NCBI RefSeq assembly: GCF_000225525.1
Contig: NZ_AGBF01000002.1
Coordinates: 93,194-157,193 of the forward strand
DNA from: Streptomyces zinciresistens K42
GTDB taxonomy: Bacteria > Actinomycetota > Actinomycetes > Streptomycetales > Streptomycetaceae
Direction of reading: 5' to 3'
Length of the DNA stretch: 64,000 nt
Each line of letters begins with the position of its first letter. Position 1 is the stretch's first letter. Shown in pieces: positions 37,947-47,456 of this stretch. Position numbers and translations under genes: made by a program. The notes beneath the pieces were generated by a model. That model made no database searches. It worked only from the letters and a program-made list of their open reading frames with translations, and was not told the origin of the DNA.

Positions 37947-39521
37947 GTGATCGATATCAACGAGTCCGTGATGCAGTTCCTTCTGGCGTTGGCCGTCGTC
38001 GGCCCACTCCTCGGCGCGGTCACCGCTCTGCTGCCCGCGCCGCCCGGACTGAAGGGGAAGTCGCCGGACCAAGCCGTGCTCCGGCACGGTGTGACCGTCA
38101 CCGGTGCGATCCTTCTGGCCACGATCGTCCTCGCGCTCGGCTTCGACCACGACCAGCCGTCGAAGATGCAGGCCAGCACGGACATCAGCTGGATCCCCGC
38201 ACTCGGTGTGCGCATCCACCTCGGCATCGACGGCATCTCCCTCCCCCTTCTGGTGCTGACCGCGCTGCTGACCTTCCTGTGCGCGCTCTACTCGTACTTC
38301 AAGATGCCTTCGGGCCCGAGCCCGAAAGCCTTCGTCGCGCTGCTTCTCGTCCTGGAGTCCGGCACCCTCGCCACCTTCGCCGTCCTCGACCTGATCCTGT
38401 TCTTCCTGGCCTTCGAGACGGTCCTCGTCCCGATGTACTTCCTCATCGCCCGCTGGGGCGGTGAGGGCAGGGCCGGGGCCGCGTGGAAGTTCATCCTCTA
38501 CACCCTGCTCGGCTCGGTGGTCATGCTGCTCGGCCTGCTCCTGATCGGAATCAAGGCGGGCACATTCGACATGGTGGCACTCGCCACTGACAACGGCCGG
38601 TCACTGACCACATCAGTGCAGGTCATCGCCGTTCTGTCGATCGGGATCGGGCTCGCGGTCAAGACCCCGATGTGGCCGCTGCACAGCTGGCTGCCGGACG
38701 CCCACACCTCCGCCCCGACGGTCGGATCGGTTCTGCTGGCGGGTGTCCTGCTGAAGATGGGAACGTACGGGTTCGTCCGCATTCTCCTTCCGGCCGCGCC
38801 CGACGGCTTCGCGATCTTCGCCCCGTACCTCGCGGCGTTCGCCGTGGTCGGCATCATCTACGGATCGCTGGCCTGCCTCGCCCTGGCCGGACGAGGCGCG
38901 AAAGGTGATCTCAAGCGGCTCATCGCCTACTCCTCCGTCGGACACATGGGCTTCGTCCTGCTCGGCATCGCCACGATGACCCCGACCGGCGTGAACGGCG
39001 CCCTGTTCGCCAACATCGCCCACGGCCTCATCACCGGCCTGCTCTTCTTCCTGGTCGGCGCGCTGAAGGACCGCACGGGCACCACCGACCTCGACGCGCT
39101 CGCCCAGGGGACGGGCGCAGCCCTGTACGGCAAGGCCCCGCGTCTCGGCGGCCTCCTCGCCTTCGCCGCCGTCGCCTCGCTCGGCCTCCCCGGACTCGCC
39201 GGATTCTGGGGCGAGATGCTCGCGCTGTTCGGGGCGTTCGACCCGGCACCCGGACTCAGCCGGCCGGCCTTCCTCACCTTCATGGTCATCGGCGCGTTCG
39301 GCACCCTGCTCACCGCCGCCTACCTCCTCGTGGTGGTCCGGCGCGTCTGCATGGGCGCCCCCCGAGGGGACGCGCCCGAGCTCGCCGACGTCCAGAGCTA
39401 CGAGTTCGCGGCGTGGACCCCGCTCGTCGCCCTCACCCTCGTCGCCGGGCTGTGGCCCAAGACCCTGCTCGGCCTGACCGACCCGGCCGTCCAGCAGCTC
39501 CTCGCAGGAGGCACCCGATGA
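37947..39521 (+). CDS. nuoM: NADH-quinone oxidoreductase subunit M (second cluster)
   Basis: A 524-aa antiporter-like subunit. Diagnostic segments: GIDGISLPLLVLTALL, FFLAFETVLVPMYFLIARWG, LHSWLPDAHTSAPTVGSVLL, LKMGTYGFVRILLP and KRLIAYSSVGHMGFVLLG. The conserved Glu and Lys residues of the proton path are present. GTG 37947; ATGA overlap with nuoN. Confidence 0.95.
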   Translation: MIDINESVMQFLLALAVVGPLLGAVTALLPAPPGLKGKSPDQAVLRHGVTVTGAILLATIVLALGFDHDQPSKMQASTDISWIPALGVRIHLGIDGISLPLLVLTALLTFLCALYSYFKMPSGPSPKAFVALLLVLESGTLATFAVLDLILFFLAFETVLVPMYFLIARWGGEGRAGAAWKFILYTLLGSVVMLLGLLLIGIKAGTFDMVALATDNGRSLTTSVQVIAVLSIGIGLAVKTPMWPLHSWLPDAHTSAPTVGSVLLAGVLLKMGTYGFVRILLPAAPDGFAIFAPYLAAFAVVGIIYGSLACLALAGRGAKGDLKRLIAYSSVGHMGFVLLGIATMTPTGVNGALFANIAHGLITGLLFFLVGALKDRTGTTDLDALAQGTGAALYGKAPRLGGLLAFAAVASLGLPGLAGFWGEMLALFGAFDPAPGLSRPAFLTFMVIGAFGTLLTAAYLLVVVRRVCMGAPRGDAPELADVQSYEFAAWTPLVALTLVAGLWPKTLLGLTDPAVQQLLAGGTR

Positions 39522-41041
39522 GCTCCCCGGCCCAGACCCCGGCCGAGTCGCTGGTCCAGTCCGTCGACTGGCTCGCCATCGCACCGCCCACCCTCGCGGC
39601 CGTCGTCGCCCTCGCGGTCCTCGTCGCCGACCTGTTCCTCCCGGATGCCAGGAAGCCCCTGCTCGGCTGGGCCTGCGTCGCTGGTCTCGCGGCCTCCGCG
39701 CTCCTGCTGCTGCCCCTGCTCGACGGTGACCGCGCCACCTTCTGCCTCCCCGGCGACTCCCAGGTGTGCAGCTACACCGCCGACCGCTTCACCCTCGTCA
39801 TCCAGTTCCTGGTCCTCGGCGGCGCCCTCCTCACCGCCCTGCTCTCCGTGACCGCCCTGAAGGACGCCAGGAAGGACCTCCCCGAGGGCGAGTACTGGTT
39901 CCTGCTGCTGGCCTCCGCCGCCGGAGCCGCGCTGCTGCCGGCCGCGCGGGACCTGGCGACCCTCGTCGTCGCCCTCGAAGTCGCCTCGCTGCCCGCGTTC
40001 GCGCTGGTGGGGCTCCGGTACGGCGACCGCAAGTCCTCCGAGGCGGCCCTGAAGTTCTTCCTGTCCTCGGTCACCGCGACCGCGGTCAGCCTGATGGGCA
40101 TCAGCTTCGTCTACGCCGCCACCGGCACCCTGTACCTCACCCAGATCGCCGAGCGAATCCAAGGCGTCGACGGACAGCTCGAAACGCTCACCCGGACCGG
40201 AGTCGTCCTCACCCTGATCGGCTTCGCCTTCAAGACGGCCGCCGTTCCCTTCCACTTCTGGGTGCCGGACACGTATGTGGGAGCGCCCCTGCCGATCGCC
40301 GCCTATCTGTCGGTCGTCGGCAAGGCGGTCGGCTTCACCGGCCTGATCCTCGTCACGGTCGTCGCCCTGCCCTCGTACGCCGACGTCTGGGGCCCGGCGC
40401 TCGCCGCCCTGGCCGCCCTCACCATGACCGTCGGCAACGTCGGCGCCCTGCGCCAGCAGGCCACGCGCGCTTACAGCGCCGTACGGCTGCTTGCCTGGTC
40501 CTCCGTCGGGCAGGCCGGCTACCTCCTGGTGCCGATCGCCGCCGCCGCGTACTCCGACGACGGTGAGCGGGCCATCGGCTCCACGCTCGCCTACGCCCTC
40601 ATGTACGCCGCCGTGAACCTCGGCGCCTTCGCGGTCGCCGCCCTCGTGGGCCGCACGCACTCCCTGAACCGGATCAGCGACTACCGCGGCCTGTACGCAC
40701 GTAATCCCCTCTCCGCCCTGATCCTGGCCTTCTTCCTGCTCTGCCTCGCCGGTCTCCCGCCGGGCATCATCGGCCTCTTCGCCAAGGTCACCGTGTTCTC
40801 GGCCGCCGTGGAGGCCGGCCTGGGCTGGCTGGCCGTGATCATGGCCGTCAACGTCGTGATCGCCCTCTTCTACTACCTCCAGTGGACGGCACTGCTGTTC
40901 CGCGCCCCGGAGGGCGAGCCCGTCAGGCACGTCGTCCCGGCCCCGGTGACGGCGGCCATGGCGGTGACGGCGGTCGTCGCCGTCGCCCTCTCCGGAGCAC
41001 CTCAGCTGATCCTCCGGTTCGCCGACACCGGCCTCTTCTGA
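39518..41041 (+). CDS. nuoN: NADH-quinone oxidoreductase subunit N (second cluster)
   Basis: A 507-aa antiporter-like subunit, last gene of the cluster. Diagnostic segments: [59 protein letters not shown] and [20 protein letters not shown]. The C-terminal part is clearly diverged from the nuoN fragment at the window start, so these are old paralogues, not a recent duplication. ATG 39518 overlaps the nuoM stop. No nuoD, nuoE, nuoF or nuoG is present anywhere in the window. Confidence 0.94.
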   Translation: MSSPAQTPAESLVQSVDWLAIAPPTLAAVVALAVLVADLFLPDARKPLLGWACVAGLAASALLLLPLLDGDRATFCLPGDSQVCSYTADRFTLVIQFLVLGGALLTALLSVTALKDARKDLPEGEYWFLLLASAAGAALLPAARDLATLVVALEVASLPAFALVGLRYGDRKSSEAALKFFLSSVTATAVSLMGISFVYAATGTLYLTQIAERIQGVDGQLETLTRTGVVLTLIGFAFKTAAVPFHFWVPDTYVGAPLPIAAYLSVVGKAVGFTGLILVTVVALPSYADVWGPALAALAALTMTVGNVGALRQQATRAYSAVRLLAWSSVGQAGYLLVPIAAAAYSDDGERAIGSTLAYALMYAAVNLGAFAVAALVGRTHSLNRISDYRGLYARNPLSALILAFFLLCLAGLPPGIIGLFAKVTVFSAAVEAGLGWLAVIMAVNVVIALFYYLQWTALLFRAPEGEPVRHVVPAPVTAAMAVTAVVAVALSGAPQLILRFADTGLF

Positions 41042-41196
41042 GCCCTGGGGCCGCGCCACCGGCGCATCGGTCCACGCACGCGGACCGCCCCGCCGACCCG
41101 CGCGTACCGGCGCCCTCACCCGGTCGGCGCACCCCCGCCGCCCCGGGCGCCAGGGAACCCGCGGCCCTCGCCTGGCGTTGACCAGTACAGAAGGGT

Positions 41197-41226
41197 CCAC
41201 TGGACGTGACACCACGACACCAGTGG
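41197..41226 (+). promoter_or_regulatory. Inverted repeat upstream of htpX
   Basis: CCACTGG (41197-41203) and CCAGTGG (41220-41226) form a 7-bp inverted repeat about 57 nt before the htpX start. A TTGACC at 41178-41183 just upstream could be a -35. It could be an operator; no regulator is known from the sequence. Confidence 0.35.
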
Positions 41227-41282
41227 CATCGAGGACCGGACCAGTAAAGGGTTCCCCTGCCGCACCGCTTGGAGGGCGTACC

Positions 41283-42143
41283 GTGCACCGCCGGCACAAC
41301 GGGCTCAGGACCGCAGTCCTCCTCGGGGGGCTGTCCGCACTCATCGTCGTCATCGGCAGTTTCTTCGGCCGGACGGGGCTCGTCGTCGCAGTCGTGATCG
41401 CCCTGGGCACCAACGCGTACGCGTACTGGAACAGCGACAAGCTGGCACTGCGCGCGATGCGCGCCCGTCCCGTCAGCGAGTTCGAGGCCCCCGCGCTCTA
41501 CCGGATGGTCCGCGAGCTCTCCACCCAGGCCCGCCAGCCCATGCCCCGCCTCTACATCTCACCGACGGAGGCGCCGAACGCGTTCGCGACGGGCCGCAAC
41601 CCGCGCAACGCCGCCGTGTGCTGCACGGACGGCATCATGCGCCTCCTCGACGAGCGCGAACTGCGCGGTGTCATCGGCCACGAGTTGAGCCATGTCTACA
41701 ACCGCGACATCCTGATCTCGTCGGTCGCCGGAGCCCTGGCCTCGGTGATCATGTTCCTGGTCAACTTCGCCTGGCTGATCCCGATCGGCCGCTCGGACGA
41801 CGACGACGGCCCCGGCATCCTCGGCGTGCTGCTCATCATGATCCTCGGCCCGCTGGCCGCCTCGCTCATCCAGCTGGCCGTCAGCCGCTCCCGGGAGTAC
41901 GAGGCCGACGCCTCGGGCGCCCAGCTCACCGGCGACCCGCTCGCGCTCGCCGGCGCTCTGCGCAAGCTCGAACTGGGCACCAAGCAGCTCCCGCTGCCCC
42001 CCGAGCCCCGCATCGAGACCGCCAGCCACATGATGATCGCGAATCCCTTCCGCCCCGGGCAGGGGTTCTCGAAGATGTTCTCCACCCACCCGCCGATGGC
42101 GGACCGTATCGCCCGGCTCGAGAAGATGGCAGGCCCCCAGTGA
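41283..42143 (+). CDS. htpX: HtpX-type membrane zinc metalloprotease
   Basis: A 286-aa M48B protease that degrades damaged membrane proteins. Two N-terminal helices ([35 protein letters not shown]) are followed by [17 protein letters not shown], the zinc motif HELSH in [18 protein letters not shown], two more helices, and the third-ligand region [18 protein letters not shown] 41283 has GGAGGG at 6-nt spacing and gives the usual family length; an upstream in-frame ATG at 41178 would add a poorly conserved leader. GTGA overlap with the yccF gene. Confidence 0.93.
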   Translation: MHRRHNGLRTAVLLGGLSALIVVIGSFFGRTGLVVAVVIALGTNAYAYWNSDKLALRAMRARPVSEFEAPALYRMVRELSTQARQPMPRLYISPTEAPNAFATGRNPRNAAVCCTDGIMRLLDERELRGVIGHELSHVYNRDILISSVAGALASVIMFLVNFAWLIPIGRSDDDDGPGILGVLLIMILGPLAASLIQLAVSRSREYEADASGAQLTGDPLALAGALRKLELGTKQLPLPPEPRIETASHMMIANPFRPGQGFSKMFSTHPPMADRIARLEKMAGPQ

Positions 42144-42535
42144 AGACCATCCTGAACGTCATCTGGCTCGTCCTCAGCGGCTTCTGGCTGTTCCTCGGCT
42201 ACATGCTCGCGGGCCTGCTGCTGTGCATCACGATCATCGGCATCCCGTTCGGCGTCGCCGCCTTCCGCATCGGCGTCTACGCGCTGTGGCCCTTCGGGTA
42301 CACCACGATCGAGCGGCGCGACGCCGGAGCACCCTCCTGCGTCGGCAACGTCCTGTGGCTTGTTCTCGCCGGCTGGTGGCTCGCCCTCGGCCACATCGTC
42401 ACCGGGCTCGTGCTGTGCGTCACGATCATCGGCATCCCGTTCGGCATCGCCAACTTCAAACTGATCCCGGTGTCGCTGTTCCCGCTGGGCCGCGAAATCG
42501 TCCCGACGGACCGCCCGTTCGCGACGACCTGGTAG
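42140..42535 (+). CDS. YccF-domain membrane protein
   Basis: A 131-aa inner-membrane protein made of two repeats of the YccF domain: [20 protein letters not shown] then [19 protein letters not shown], and [20 protein letters not shown] then [20 protein letters not shown]. Function of the family is unknown; the overlap with htpX suggests membrane-stress maintenance. GTG 42140 overlaps the htpX stop. Confidence 0.9.
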   Translation: MKTILNVIWLVLSGFWLFLGYMLAGLLLCITIIGIPFGVAAFRIGVYALWPFGYTTIERRDAGAPSCVGNVLWLVLAGWWLALGHIVTGLVLCVTIIGIPFGIANFKLIPVSLFPLGREIVPTDRPFATTW

Positions 42536-42847
42536 CCGAGGCGACGAAACGCTGACGGACAGGAGCGTCCGGACCGCGGCCGCCCCGTTATGCATTCCGC
42601 GGTCCTGCAAGAGGGCCGCTGGCCTCCGGGCCCGGTATGACTTTTGCCCCCTGTCGAAGGTATGACCTGGGGGGTGGTGTCGCTGCGGCCCGGGAGGTGC
42701 TGTCGGAGACGCTGATGAGAGGTCCGGCCGTCACCCGGTCCGGCGCAATGCCGGACAGCTTGCGGATGGCAGGTCTGCATGACGTGGATGCGCGCGTACG
42801 ACACCGACGCCGAGGCCGGCACGGATCAACACCCCGGGAGGGATGCC
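42536..42847 (+). other. Non-coding stretch, likely left end of the IS110-type remnant
   Basis: This 312-bp region precedes the broken transposase. It contains GGTATGAC twice (42634-42641 and 42659-42666) and a GC-rich, foldable region from about 42660 to 42780. In the IS110 group the sequence between the left end and the transposase start carries the bridge RNA, so a remnant of such an RNA could lie here. The exact element boundary is not visible; IS110 elements lack long terminal inverted repeats. Confidence 0.4.
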
Positions 42848-43718
42848 GTGTTGGGCACCGAAGTCGTGGGCGTGTTCCTCGGCCTGGACGTCGGCACGAG
42901 CACCCATCACGGCCACGGGCTGACCCCGGCCGGGAAGAAGGTCTTCGACGAGCAGCCGCCCAACAGCGAGCCGAAGCTGCGGGCCGTCTTCGACAAGCCG
43001 GCCGCGAAGTTCGGCACCGTGCTGGTGATCGCGGACCAGCCCGCCTCGATCGGCGCCCTGCCGCCGACCGTCGCGCGCGACGCGGGCTGCATGGTCGTCT
43101 ACCTGCCGGGACTTGCCATGCGGCGGATCGCCGACGTCTACCCGGGCGAGGCGAAAACCGACGCCAGGGACGCCGCGGTCATCGCGGACGCGGCCCGCAC
43201 CATGCCGCACACCCTGCGCTCCCTGGAGCTGACCGACGAGATCACCGCCGAGCTCACCGTGCTCGTCGGCTCCGACCAGGACCTCGCCACCGAGGCCACC
43301 CGCACCTCCAACCGGATACGCGGCCTGCTCACCCGGTTCCCCCCAGCCTCGAACGCGTCCTCGGGCCCCGCCTCGACCACCAGGCCGTCACCTGGCTCCT
43401 GGAGCGCTACGGGTCCCCGGCCGCCCTGCGCAAAGCCGGCCCGCCGCCTCGTCGAGCTCATCCGCCCCAAGGCCCCGCGCATGGCCCAGCGGCTGATCGA
43501 CGACGTCTTCGACGCACTGGACGAACAGACCGTCGTCGTCCCCAGCACCTGCACCCTCGAGATCGTGGTTCCCCTACTACGACAAGCAACGCGCCCGCGG
43601 CAAGACCCACACGCAAGCCCTCCTCCGCCTCGCCCGTCAGCGCATCAGCGTCCTGTTCGCCATGCTCCGCGACGGCACCCTCTACGAACCCCGTGCCCCC
43701 GGCACAGCCGCCGCATGA
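42848..43718 (+). pseudogene. IS110-family transposase, frameshifted and internally deleted
   Basis: Remnant of an IS110-type DEDD transposase. The start GTG 42848 has GGGAGGG upstream, and the N-terminal catalytic part (VFLGLDVGTSTHHGHGLTPA, DARDAAVIADAARTMPHTLR) is readable. The frame then shifts in a C-run at 43339-43344 (PSLERVLGPRLDHQAVTWLL continues in another frame) and returns about 100 nt later (RRLVELIRPKAPRMAQRL). After VVVPSTCTLEIVVP the sequence jumps to the extreme C-terminus in a third frame (YYDKQRARGKTHTQALLRLA to the stop at 43718). The Transposase_20 region is therefore missing. It is inactive. Confidence 0.88.
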
Positions 43719-43775
43719 CCCTCGGCATCACCTGTGGTCGCGGCGGGAAGCCCACTCCCTCGAAGGACACCCCCC

Positions 43776-44699
43776 ATGAGTTCGCCGCAAGGTATCGAAG
43801 TCCCTGACGCCCTGGTCGCGTCCTACACGAGGAACGGTGGTGACAAGGAACAGACCTGGATCGCCCGGCTGCCCGCGCTGGTGGCGGAACTGCTCGACCG
43901 ATGGGAACTGGAGCGCGACGGCGGCATCAGATCCGGTGAGGCCTCACTGGTGGCACCGGTACGCCGCACGGACGGCACCCGCGCCGCGCTCAAACTCCAG
44001 ATGCCCCGCGAGGAGACGACCGCCGCGCTGATCGGGCTGCGGGCGTGGAACGGCGACGGCATCGTGCGGCTGCTCGACCACGATCCGCAGAGCGGCGCCG
44101 TGCTGCTGGAACGCCTGGACGGCTCGCGCACCCTGGCTTGCGTCGAGGACGACGACGTGGCCATGAGCGCCTTGGCCCAACTCATGGCCCGGCTGCACTG
44201 CGTCCCGGCGCCCGAGGGCCTGCGCGGCCTCGGTGACATCGCACGCGACATGCTGGCGTCCGTGCCTGCGGCCGTCGCCGCCCTGCCGGACCCCGAGGAC
44301 CAGGGGCGGCTGAACGGCTGGGCGTCGGCAGTCACCGAGCTGGTCGGCGAGCCCGGCGACCGGATGCTGCACTGGGACCTGCACTACGACAACGTGCTCG
44401 CCGGCGAGCGCGAGCCGTGGCTGGCCATCGACCCCGAACCCCTCGTCGGCGACCCGGGCTTCGACCTGTGGCCGGCACTGGACACCGGCTGGGAGAAACT
44501 CCACACCACCGGGGACGCTCCCCGGGTGGTGCGGCGCCGCTTCGACCTGCTGACCCAGGCCCTCGGGCTGGACCGCCAGCGCGCGGCCGGCTGGACCCTG
44601 GCCCGGCTGCTGCAGAACACACTGTGGGACATCGACGACGGGCGGACCGCCATCGACCCCTCCCAGACCGCCGTGGCCGAGGCGCTGCCCCGCCACTGA
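43776..44699 (+). CDS. Aminoglycoside/hydroxyurea phosphotransferase-like kinase (APH(6) type)
   Basis: A 307-aa kinase of the APH(6)/hydroxyurea-resistance family. The catalytic loop is LHWDLHYDNVLAG (HxDxxxxN with Asp as base) and the metal-binding stretch is LAIDPEPLVGDPGFDLWP, the characteristic pattern of streptomycin 6-phosphotransferases. The N-terminal lobe has AALKLQMPREETT with the ATP-binding Lys. ATG 43776 follows GAAGGA at about 9 nt. It lies 57 bp downstream of the IS110 remnant. Whether it gives resistance or phosphorylates a cell metabolite cannot be read. Confidence 0.85.
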   Translation: MSSPQGIEVPDALVASYTRNGGDKEQTWIARLPALVAELLDRWELERDGGIRSGEASLVAPVRRTDGTRAALKLQMPREETTAALIGLRAWNGDGIVRLLDHDPQSGAVLLERLDGSRTLACVEDDDVAMSALAQLMARLHCVPAPEGLRGLGDIARDMLASVPAAVAALPDPEDQGRLNGWASAVTELVGEPGDRMLHWDLHYDNVLAGEREPWLAIDPEPLVGDPGFDLWPALDTGWEKLHTTGDAPRVVRRRFDLLTQALGLDRQRAAGWTLARLLQNTLWDIDDGRTAIDPSQTAVAEALPRH

Positions 44700-44823
44700 A
44701 CACTTCACCACCCAACGCGACACATCCCCAAACCACCCCAAAGCCAACACGGACGCCTTGCCGAAAGACACAGAGGCCCCCCACGGCGTACCCGGTCGTC
44801 CGCGTCATCCCCGCCCGACCTGG

Positions 44824-44888
44824 TTGTCCACAACAGGCCCCCGCCCTCACAACCGCCTCGGTTATCCACAACGGGCTGGTTGTCCACA
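44824..44888 (+). promoter_or_regulatory. Cluster of three DnaA-box-like sequences
   Basis: TTGTCCACA (44824-44832), TTATCCACA (44862-44870) and TTGTCCACA (44880-44888) lie in one orientation within 65 bp, in the 229-bp gap before the SMI1 gene. Both forms fit the DnaA box, and TTGTCCACA is the form preferred in Streptomyces. There is no dnaA/dnaN here, so it is not a complete oriC. Confidence 0.7.
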
Positions 44889-44928
44889 GGCCGGATCCGA
44901 TGTCAGTGGCGCCCTGCATCATGAATGC

Positions 44929-45495
44929 ATGACCGAGATCGAGCAGTTGCTGACCAGGGTGGCGGACAAGGCCCGCAACATTCATCCGTGGGGCTGGACT
45001 TCACTGCCCGAGCCCGTGGAGCCGGCCGCCGTCACCCGCGCCGAAGCCGCCCTGGGCTTCACCCTGCCGCCGCTGCTCGCCAGCCTCTACCTCCGGGTGG
45101 GAGACGGCGGATTCGGCCCCGAGTACGGACTGCTGCCCCTCCTGGACAGCTCCCCGTCCGGCGAGCCCGCCGCCGTCACCCAGTACCTCGCCAACCGCGA
45201 GAGCGCGCGCAAGGACCCCGACTGGCCCTGGCCCGAGGGCGTCCTGCCGATATCCCACTGGGGCTGCGCGATGTACGCCTGTGTGGACTGCCGCAGCCCC
45301 CGGTCCACCGTCCTGCTCTTCGAGCCGAACGCCGACGACGCCGACCACGCCTGGTACGTGGACGCCCCCAGCCTCACCCACTGGCTCCACGCCTGGATCG
45401 ACGGCACCGGCTGGTACGAGGAGACGAGCGAGGACATGGATCTCGCCCCCTGGCCCGACTTCCGCACCCGCACGGCACAGGCCGCGACCCCCTGA
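44929..45495 (+). CDS. SMI1/KNR4-family protein
   Basis: A 188-aa protein with the SMI1/KNR4 (SUKH) fold: GWTSLPEPVEPAAVTRAEAA, LGFTLPPLLASLYLRVGDGG, FGPEYGLLPLLD and the C-terminal WLHAWIDGTGWYEE. SUKH proteins are often immunity proteins for polymorphic toxins, but no toxin gene is adjacent, and many stand-alone Streptomyces copies have no known role. ATG 44929 is the last and only in-frame choice among three overlapping ATGs. DnaA-box-like sites lie just upstream. Confidence 0.87.
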   Translation: MTEIEQLLTRVADKARNIHPWGWTSLPEPVEPAAVTRAEAALGFTLPPLLASLYLRVGDGGFGPEYGLLPLLDSSPSGEPAAVTQYLANRESARKDPDWPWPEGVLPISHWGCAMYACVDCRSPRSTVLLFEPNADDADHAWYVDAPSLTHWLHAWIDGTGWYEETSEDMDLAPWPDFRTRTAQAATP

Positions 45496-45604
45496 CCCGG
45501 CCCGGACTCGCGCCCTGCCCGACGCCGGCAGTCGCCCTCCCACACCATCGCTCTCTCAGCCGCTGGGCGGGGCCGGCCGGCCACCGCCGTGGCTCCCGGC
45601 GCCG

Positions 45605-46879
45605 CTAAACGACTCGGCCGCCTCCGCCCGACCGTGACACCAACCGCCGCACCCCGTAGACCACGATCCCCGCCATGAGCACCCCCGCCCCGGCCGCCAC
45701 AGAGACACCCGGAAGGGAGAACGCCAGCACCGCGCATCCGAGCAGCCCCACGACCGGCACGATCCGTCGGCGCGGTGCCGGGTCGAGCGTCCAGGCCGAG
45801 GCGTTGGCGACCGCGTAGTAGGCCAGCACACCGAAGGAGGAGAAGCCGATAGCACCTCGCACGTCCACGGTCGCCGCCAGTACCGCGACGACCGCCCCCA
45901 CGGCCAGTTCGGCCCGGTGCGGCACCTGGAAGCGCGGATGCACCACGGCCAGGGCACCCGGCAGATGCCGGTCGCGCGCCATGGCCAGCGTCGTCCGGGA
46001 GACACCCAGGATCAGGGCGAGCAGCGAGCCCAGAGCAGCGACGGCCGCGCCCACCCGCACCACGGGTGCCAGCCCCGGCACACCCGCGGCCCGGACCGCG
46101 TCGGCCAGTGGAGCGCCCGCGAGACCGAGACCGTCCGGCCCCAGCACGGAAAGGACAGCCACCGCCACACCCGCGTACACCACCAGCGCGATCCCCAGGG
46201 CCAGCGGAATCGCCCGCGGAATGGTCCGCGCCGGATCACGCACCTCCTCACCGAGCGTCGCGATCCGCGCGTACCCGGCGAACGCGAAGAACAGCAGCCC
46301 CGCGGCCTGCAGCACCCCGCCGAAGCCACCCGGGGCGCCGACGCCCAGCCGCCCGGCATCTGCCGTACCCGACCCCAGGCACACCACCACGACACAGGCG
46401 AGGACGGCCAGCACGACCGCCACGATCACCCGAGTCAGCCAGGCGGACTTCTGGACGCCGCCGTAGTTCACCGCGGTCAGCGCCACCACGGCCGCGACCG
46501 CCACCGCGTGCGCCTGCCCCGGCCAGACGTACGCGCCCACAGTGAGCGCCATCGCCGCACAGGAGGCCGTCTTGCCGACGACGAACGACCAGCCCGCGAG
46601 GTACCCCCAGAACTCCCCGAGACGCTCACGCCCGTACACGTATGTGCCGCCCGAGGCCGGATAGCGGGCGGCGAGGCGCGCGGACGACGCGGCGTTGCAG
46701 TAGGCGACCAGGGCCGCGAGGGCGAGACCGATCAGCAGTCCGGATCCGGCCGCGCGCGCGGCGGGAGCCAGCGCGGCGAAGATCCCGGCCCCGATCATCG
46801 AGCCGAGCCCGATGACGACGGCGTCCCCGACACCGAGGGTGCGCCGCAGTTCGGGGGAGGTGGGGCCGGGCGGGGTCAT
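45605..46879 (-). CDS. APC-family amino acid permease
   Basis: A 424-aa, about 12-helix transporter of the amino acid-polyamine-organocation superfamily. The first helix has the substrate-binding signature VVIGLGSMIGAGIFAALAPA, followed by SARLAARYPASGGTYVYGRE, LLFFAFAGYARIATLGEEVR and the PRAIPLALG motif, all typical. ATG 46879 chosen; GTG 46888 is in frame. The C-terminus is Gly/Arg-rich. The substrate is not readable. Confidence 0.9.
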   Translation of the reverse strand: MTPPGPTSPELRRTLGVGDAVVIGLGSMIGAGIFAALAPAARAAGSGLLIGLALAALVAYCNAASSARLAARYPASGGTYVYGRERLGEFWGYLAGWSFVVGKTASCAAMALTVGAYVWPGQAHAVAVAAVVALTAVNYGGVQKSAWLTRVIVAVVLAVLACVVVVCLGSGTADAGRLGVGAPGGFGGVLQAAGLLFFAFAGYARIATLGEEVRDPARTIPRAIPLALGIALVVYAGVAVAVLSVLGPDGLGLAGAPLADAVRAAGVPGLAPVVRVGAAVAALGSLLALILGVSRTTLAMARDRHLPGALAVVHPRFQVPHRAELAVGAVVAVLAATVDVRGAIGFSSFGVLAYYAVANASAWTLDPAPRRRIVPVVGLLGCAVLAFSLPGVSVAAGAGVLMAGIVVYGVRRLVSRSGGGGRVV

Positions 46880-47015
46880 GGCCCGCACCCTACTGATCGC
46901 CGCAACCGACGCGTGGCGCCGTGACGTCCTTCAGGGCAACGGAACGGGAACGGACGCGCCGGAATTCACAGCACCGGCGGTGTGCACGAAGAGCACGAAG
47001 GGGCAGGTTCAAGGC

Positions 47016-47282
47016 ATGACGATCATCAGCTGGATCATTCTCGGACTGCTGGCCGGAGCCATTGCCAAGATCCTGCTGCCGGGCCGGGACCCCGGCGGCT
47101 TCATCGGCACCACGGTCATCGGTGTCGCGGGCGCGTTCATCGGAGGCTGGATCTCGGCCCGCTGGCTAGACCGCCCCATCACCCAGGACTTCTACGACGG
47201 CGCGACCTGGGCGGCCGCGATCGGCGGCTCCCTCGTCCTGCTGATCCTCTACCGCATCCTATTCGGCCACTCCCGCGACTGA
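47016..47282 (+). CDS. GlsB/YeaQ/YmgE-family small membrane protein
   Basis: An 88-aa protein with three transmembrane segments (IISWIILGLLAGAIAKILLP, GGFIGTTVIGVAGAFIGGWI, AIGGSLVLLILYRILFG). This is the transglycosylase-associated (Gls24-operon B) family, linked to envelope stress; it is not itself an enzyme. The motif LLPGRDPGGFIGT is diagnostic. ATG 47016. A strong hairpin lies between it and yajQ. Confidence 0.9.
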   Translation: MTIISWIILGLLAGAIAKILLPGRDPGGFIGTTVIGVAGAFIGGWISARWLDRPITQDFYDGATWAAAIGGSLVLLILYRILFGHSRD

Positions 47283-47350
47283 GGGCGAGGTGGTCGCGCG
47301 AGGACGCAGGTCGCCCACAGGCCGGGCACCGGCCGGCCACCGCGGCGGCC

Positions 47351-47409
47351 CGGTGAGAGGGGCGGGCATCCCGGGAAACCGCCGGACGGAGTGCCCGCCC
47401 CTCTCACCG
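47351..47409. terminator. Bidirectional terminator (18-bp perfect stem)
   Basis: CGGTGAGAGGGGCGGGCA (47351-47368) and its exact complement (47392-47409) are separated by 23 nt. It lies between the convergent GlsB-like and yajQ genes. Confidence 0.85.
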
Positions 47410-47456
47410 ACCCCGGCGGATCAGCTGCCCTCGCGATCACGCGCGGGGGTCACGGA

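Noticed and set aside
43776..44699. Mobile resistance cassette (IS110 plus aminoglycoside kinase)
   Set aside because: The transposase is dead, no second end flanks the kinase, and its codon use matches the chromosome; association may be chance.
44824..44888. Complete chromosomal origin oriC
   Set aside because: Only three boxes and no dnaA, dnaN or rpmH neighbours.
44929..45495. Toxin-immunity locus
   Set aside because: A SUKH/SMI1 protein alone does not show it; no toxin-like gene is adjacent.
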